This document shows, piece by piece, positions 60,053-64,000 of a stretch of DNA of 64,000 nucleotides (the stretch's first letter is position 1; every line of letters begins with the position of its first letter). The stretch lies in contig JABRWF010000006.1 in the NCBI GenBank assembly GCA_018343915.1, positions 1,178,001-1,242,000 on the forward strand. The letters run 5' to 3'. This stretch comes from Agroathelia rolfsii (lineage: Eukaryota > Basidiomycota > Agaricomycetes > Amylocorticiales > Amylocorticiaceae). Below the pieces are notes generated by a model, which had not been told where the DNA came from, searched no databases, and was given only the letters and a program-made list of their open reading frames with translations. The translations under genes and the position numbers were made by a program.

Positions 60053-60569
60053 GTTGAAGTAGTAAGTTCAAATGCTTCCAAAGTATTTGGGTGCTGTTGG
60101 AATAGTAATAGCTGCAGCTTAAAAGCAACGACCCTATCGTAGATGGTGGCGGGAGACTCTGTAGCCTCGAGACTCTGGGACTGTGATGTGATGACAAGCT
60201 ACAATGATACAATGATTTAATGCTCTGTTGCTTCTATAATGAAAAGTCTTTGCAGTCTCATGACCTCATAGACACTGGAGCGGGCCGCTCGAGCCGCGAA
60301 AAAAAAATCAACAGAATAGATTTCAGCGAGTTTTGTCCGCCATGCTCCACTTGCTACCCTGTTGCAGTTTTGAAGGGACTACTTCAGTATCTTTAACTAC
60401 TTCACGGACTTGAAAATATGCTATTGTACAGTGCGTAATCACAGCAAGTAATTTGTCCTTGTCTTTTTTTTTTTCATCAATTTGTGTGGGATGTACAGCT
60501 ATAAGAGACATTATTGAGATAAGTATTGGTTTAAGCTATAGGCAATAGTGATGACGAATGGAGAGGCGC
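60053..60569. other. Spacer USP48-like gene / carrier gene
   Basis: This holds the USP48-like promoter and the carrier 3' UTR, both genes being transcribed leftward. No further gene was seen. Confidence 0.45.
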
Positions 60570-62123
60570 TTAATCGGTATCCGCATAGGGTATGATAGGC
60601 AGGTTGTCAATATAATGCCCTACTGCATCGAATAGGGTCCACAACAAGCCATGTGTTGTAACGCTACGAAGAGCGCTTACACCAAGGCCACGGTAGATGC
60701 GGGCCATACCGCTCAGCCAAGGTTTAGGATTGGCAGGATCAGGTCCTATGTGCAGTAAATAGGTTGAGCTCCATAATTTCGCATGTATAACATAGGTTGT
60801 TACCTCGAACCAAACGATGTAGTGTTTCGAGCGGTCCCCTTTTCTTCTCACCAGCTAGTGCACGTTGCTGCACTTTTGTTTTCACACTATCCACAGGTAA
60901 ATATAAGTTGGAGCAGATCATCAGTGTGATACTTACACATCAAGAGGGTAAATCATGGCCCAGGAAGTTACTCCGGCGAGAGAACCGCATACGAACGGTA
61001 TCAACGATGGATGGATCGGCAGCCATGATGGTGTAGGGCCTTGCTCGCCATCCCGTCTTCGTCCAAGAAGATGACGCATGCCATCATACTCTGGATCACG
61101 ATCAGCAGACATTCCGATATTAGGGGAGTATCTACCTACCTAGAAAGTAAAGCGCTGTCCCAGACGTATCGCGCACTGGGTGAAGTTGTGTGAATACTAA
61201 TTATACTGGATTCGGATTTGAAAACTTGCATAAATGAAGAGGGAAACCAATGTACAAGCCTCCGAAGCCACGGCTTCGCATAATCTCCCTCACAGCCTCG
61301 ATTGTACCAGGTGGTTTCGTCAGTGTTACACCTCTGCTGGCTGCAATACTATATTCTAGTTGACGTCGAATCTTGATTTTCACCATTAGCCATTGCCAAA
61401 TTTCCAAAATTTAAGGATTATACTTTGACAAGTTCAAAGGCTGAACCACGCAAGATGCCAAGAATTAGGTTTTAGCATGAATGAATTAAAGGAGAGGCAC
61501 CACATACGTGAACTCCCAAATGAAATGAGCGCTCCTGAGGTTGCACCACCAACACCCCCTACCAACGCTGCATCCACCACTCGGTCATGGGAAAGATAAT
61601 TGTTGTCACGGAAATACTCCTTTGTACGAGTATATATTGTGAAAGACGCAGCACCTTGAGGGAATAGCAGCATGAATACTAGTATGAGTGGCTGGAGAAT
61701 CAAACAATACGCACGAACAAAAGAAATGGTCATTAGAGGGATCCATAAGCCTCGGTAAAAGCCAATCAGCCCTTCCTCTCGATAAACAATCGCAGCGAGC
61801 TTGGGGACCGAAATGGGTGTCCGCGTCGTTTGCAAACGAGACTTTAGCGAGTCCAGCTAATTCCGGGGGCCTCTCCTCGTCAGGGAGAATGTTCTACAGT
61901 AGACTGGACGAGCTGGGAGAGACCATACCGGATATCCAGCAAACGTGGATATGTAGCTGGCCGCTAGTGCGCAGACGACAGCTTTATTGCCTACATGACC
62001 GAAATGAGACGAGAAAATAGCCAGTATAGCGAAGCAAAACAAACGTTTGAGGATAGCATTATATACATTGGGATCGTAAGATGCAAGCGACGATCTATAG
62101 TATGCGGTCATGTGTGAGCCCAT
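60570..62123 (-). CDS. Mitochondrial carrier family (SLC25) protein
   Basis: An inner-membrane solute carrier; the transported solute is not evident. The start MGSHMTAYYRSSLASYDPNV at 62121-62123 was chosen, and another in-frame ATG lies 12 bp downstream. The three carrier repeats are visible. Repeat 1 has ASYISTFAGYPLDSLKSRLQ and GFYRGLWIPLMTISFVR. Repeat 2 has SPFELVK and RRQLEYSIAAS followed by GFGGLYIGFPLHL. Repeat 3 has WAMIYPLDSVKTKVQQRALA and IYRGLGVSALRSVTTHGLLW, then the end PIIPYADTD. Each PxD/E-x-x-[KR] signature is present (YPLDSLKSR, SPFELVK, YPLDSVKTK), the second as PFE. About eight introns; the splice near 61712-61640 uses donor gtgcgt to restore FVRAASFTIYTR. Confidence 0.88.
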
Positions 62124-62509
62124 CCGTAACTGGATAGTAGAAGCAGAGTAATTATAATTAAGAGAGAGACCTCTGTCCATCCATAGGACGCGTTCACAGG
62201 ACACAAAAAGGCCCAATTTTGCGCGAGTATTAAGTGTACGGAATGCAGACCGATCCTCGATTGTAAGACAGACTACGACCTAGAGATGATGGAGAAGGGC
62301 AAGGAGCAATAGGGTGTCTGCTCATTACCGGCTCTTAGGCTTCTCTCTATTGGTAGGTCATGCTTCCTACTCCAAATAAGGCAGTAGACATCGTGACTCT
62401 ATTCAAACCGACTAATAATAATAATCACAGACTACATTCTGGCCTCACAAACACCATGCAAAGGTTGCAATTCAACTATACACAATAAGGGCATTATAGG
62501 GAACACTAG
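62124..62509. other. Spacer upstream of the carrier gene
   Basis: This probably holds the carrier promoter and the 3' UTR of the next leftward gene. No gene was seen. Confidence 0.45.
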
Positions 62510-64000
62510 CTAAAAACCTCCTAGCCGTTTCTTCGCTGGCTTCTTATTTCCCATCAGCTGCCTCCCACCATGTAGTCCTGGTAACACTTGAGTTTGCGGA
62601 ACCGGGTTTTGAGATTGAGAGGAAGACATAGTTGGCAAAGGCTGACTGCCTGCATAAGTTTGGCATGTAGTGTCACGTGTCGTCGGGAGAGCTAAGGAGG
62701 TCATAGAAGGAGGTTGTGGCTTTTCAATTCTGGGAGGGGCTGTCTTTTGCAAGGCGGGTGGCAGAGTAGGCTGTGATGCCGCCGCCAGTGATAGATGTGG
62801 TCGAAGATCCTGTTGCCTACGAAAGCGTTCGATGATAGGTCTTGTAGATTGGGATACACCGTATGGATCCGTGTATGCGTATGATTCGGGATCAGCTCCC
62901 AGCTCCCAGTCTTGTAGGAGATAAGAAACTCCTAACGAAGTCTGCAGGGGTCCCATATCCATGGGAACATCACCATTTTGGTCATAATTATGTTTCTTAG
63001 CATGGCTATCCGATGCAACAACCCCACTCATCGGTTTCAAGAAGCCAAAGCGCACATAAGGTGGTTCGTCGTTGATCGTCATAGCTTCGGCGGCGAGGGA
63101 CATGGTTTCGATCTCGTCACTGGAGGTGTTGCTCTGACTAGTTTTTTCAAATGTATGGGCCGAGTAAACGTGGGATGAGAGACTAAGGTCTAAAGTGAGC
63201 TGGTGCATGTCCCGTAACTCTTTCTGTCGATGTTCATCTGCATGTTCGCGTCCAAAATCCAAACTGAAAGATTTCAGCCGTTGGAATGTCGATCCGCTAT
63301 TTTGACCAGTGATGTTTGGTGAGATCCTGTTGAGACTCGCAGTGATGTCATGAGACCAGGATGAACCTCTGCTCATGGCTTTATTGTTGATCCGCCCATC
63401 GATTAGTGCGTGGCAGCCCTTTTCCGAATGGAGAGCAGTTTGGGTGAAGAAATCCGATCGTGAAAATTCTGGCGGTTCATCGCCAGACCGTAAAATAAGG
63501 TCATGCCTATAATACTCTTGAGTAAACCTTTCATGATAATACTGGATAGGGAAACAAACTTACGTTGTAAGCATAGTGTCAGGCGGATGATCAAATTCTT
63601 TCCATATCCGAGGTATCCTATCAAGCACGTCGTAAAATTGCTCTGTATTGTCTGCGGCGGTATTGGGCCCGCTACTAAATATCCCTGACGCAGAATGAAC
63701 TTTCAAGCAACATATCTGAAAAACTGACGTACTTTGAAATGCTCCATCAAGGTGGAACTGTTCGGATTTAGTGGCTCCAGATGGTCCAGAATCTTGACGC
63801 TGAGAATCAAAAATGTCCCGAATGTGATGTAGACGATCCGACCATTCAAAGTTGGAGAATTCTTCGATGTCTGTTACATCGTGGGTCGAGACATCGGCGA
63901 ACAGGTATTCACCGCAGTAAACACTGCCTCTTGACGACATTTGCATAGCAAGGATACGATTCGACGTATCCCGGGATGGACTCCAGAATACAAAGCCATC
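62510..64000 (-). CDS. C-terminal part of a possible RRN6-like Pol I initiation factor (partial)
   Basis: The gene runs leftward and its 5' part lies beyond the right edge. The stop is at 62510-62512. Exons seen are roughly 62510-63510, 63565-63670, 63735-64000. The upstream exon reads MQMSSRGSVYCGEYLFADVS and FEWSDRLHHIRDIFDSQRQD, which resembles the end of a beta-propeller followed by a helical domain. The last 290 residues are Ser/Pro/Gln-rich and end in TQVLPGLHGG, then a basic stretch and KKRLGGF. A final basic segment closing in Gly-Phe, preceded by VLPG..GGR, is the pattern I associate with fungal RRN6-like proteins, part of the core factor that recruits RNA polymerase I. This is a tentative call from the tail and general layout only. 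Confidence 0.5.

Overview
The window is nuclear DNA of a filamentous fungus, most likely a basidiomycete (Agaricomycetes-like). Genes lie close together on both strands, are cut by many short introns (about 50-70 nt, GT..AG with a few GC..AG), and the recognisable proteins are fungal housekeeping and secretory proteins. The taxonomic placement is inferred from gene architecture and protein style, not from a search. No CRISPR array, operon, plasmid or viral feature was seen.

Layout. 0.3-6.3 kb: BCS1 AAA chaperone (+), Bud23 18S rRNA methyltransferase (-), TRAPP subunit Bet3 (+), mitochondrial ribosomal protein uS13m (-) and XAP5/FAM50 (+), in alternating orientation with 80-190 bp between neighbours. 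6.3-8.2 kb: apparently gene-free. 8.2-10.5 kb: a protein of unknown function. 11.26-11.37 kb: intron-containing tRNA-Phe (-). 11.5-20.7 kb: V-ATPase subunit D (+), a secreted GH92 alpha-mannosidase (-), ribosomal protein L26/uL24 (-), an FRG1 homologue (+) and the Ran GTPase (-). 22.7-25.5 kb: a 14-helix MFS (DHA2-type) exporter (+). 26.7-28.3 kb: GID4, substrate receptor of the GID/CTLH ubiquitin ligase (+). 29.1-29.7 kb: a short non-autonomous DNA transposon with about 30-bp terminal inverted repeats. 30.3-41.4 kb: a head-to-tail array of four FAD-dependent monooxygenase genes, the first a wreck. 41.4-45.0 kb: mostly empty, one doubtful gene. 45.0-46.4 kb: LUC7 U1-snRNP protein (+), followed at 47.4-47.95 kb by a decayed duplicate of its own 3' end. 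49.3-54.8 kb: a long low-complexity protein with a putative-Ig (He_PIG) domain (+). 55.3-60.05 kb: a USP48-type deubiquitinase (-). 60.6-62.1 kb: a mitochondrial carrier (-). 62.5-64 kb: 3' part of a possible RRN6-like Pol I factor (-), running off the window.

How the genes relate. Most neighbours are unrelated housekeeping genes sharing short divergent or convergent spacers. The only local family is the monooxygenase array. Copies 1 and 3 resemble each other, as do copies 2 and 4, so the array looks like the duplication of a two-gene block. It has no adjacent PKS, NRPS or terpene synthase gene in view, so a specialised-metabolism role is only a possibility. GID4 and the USP48-like enzyme both act in ubiquitin biology but lie 27 kb apart.

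Exon boundaries were read by eye from splice consensus, reading phase and known family motifs. Where I give them, the joined exons keep frame unless stated. Nothing here was checked by database search.
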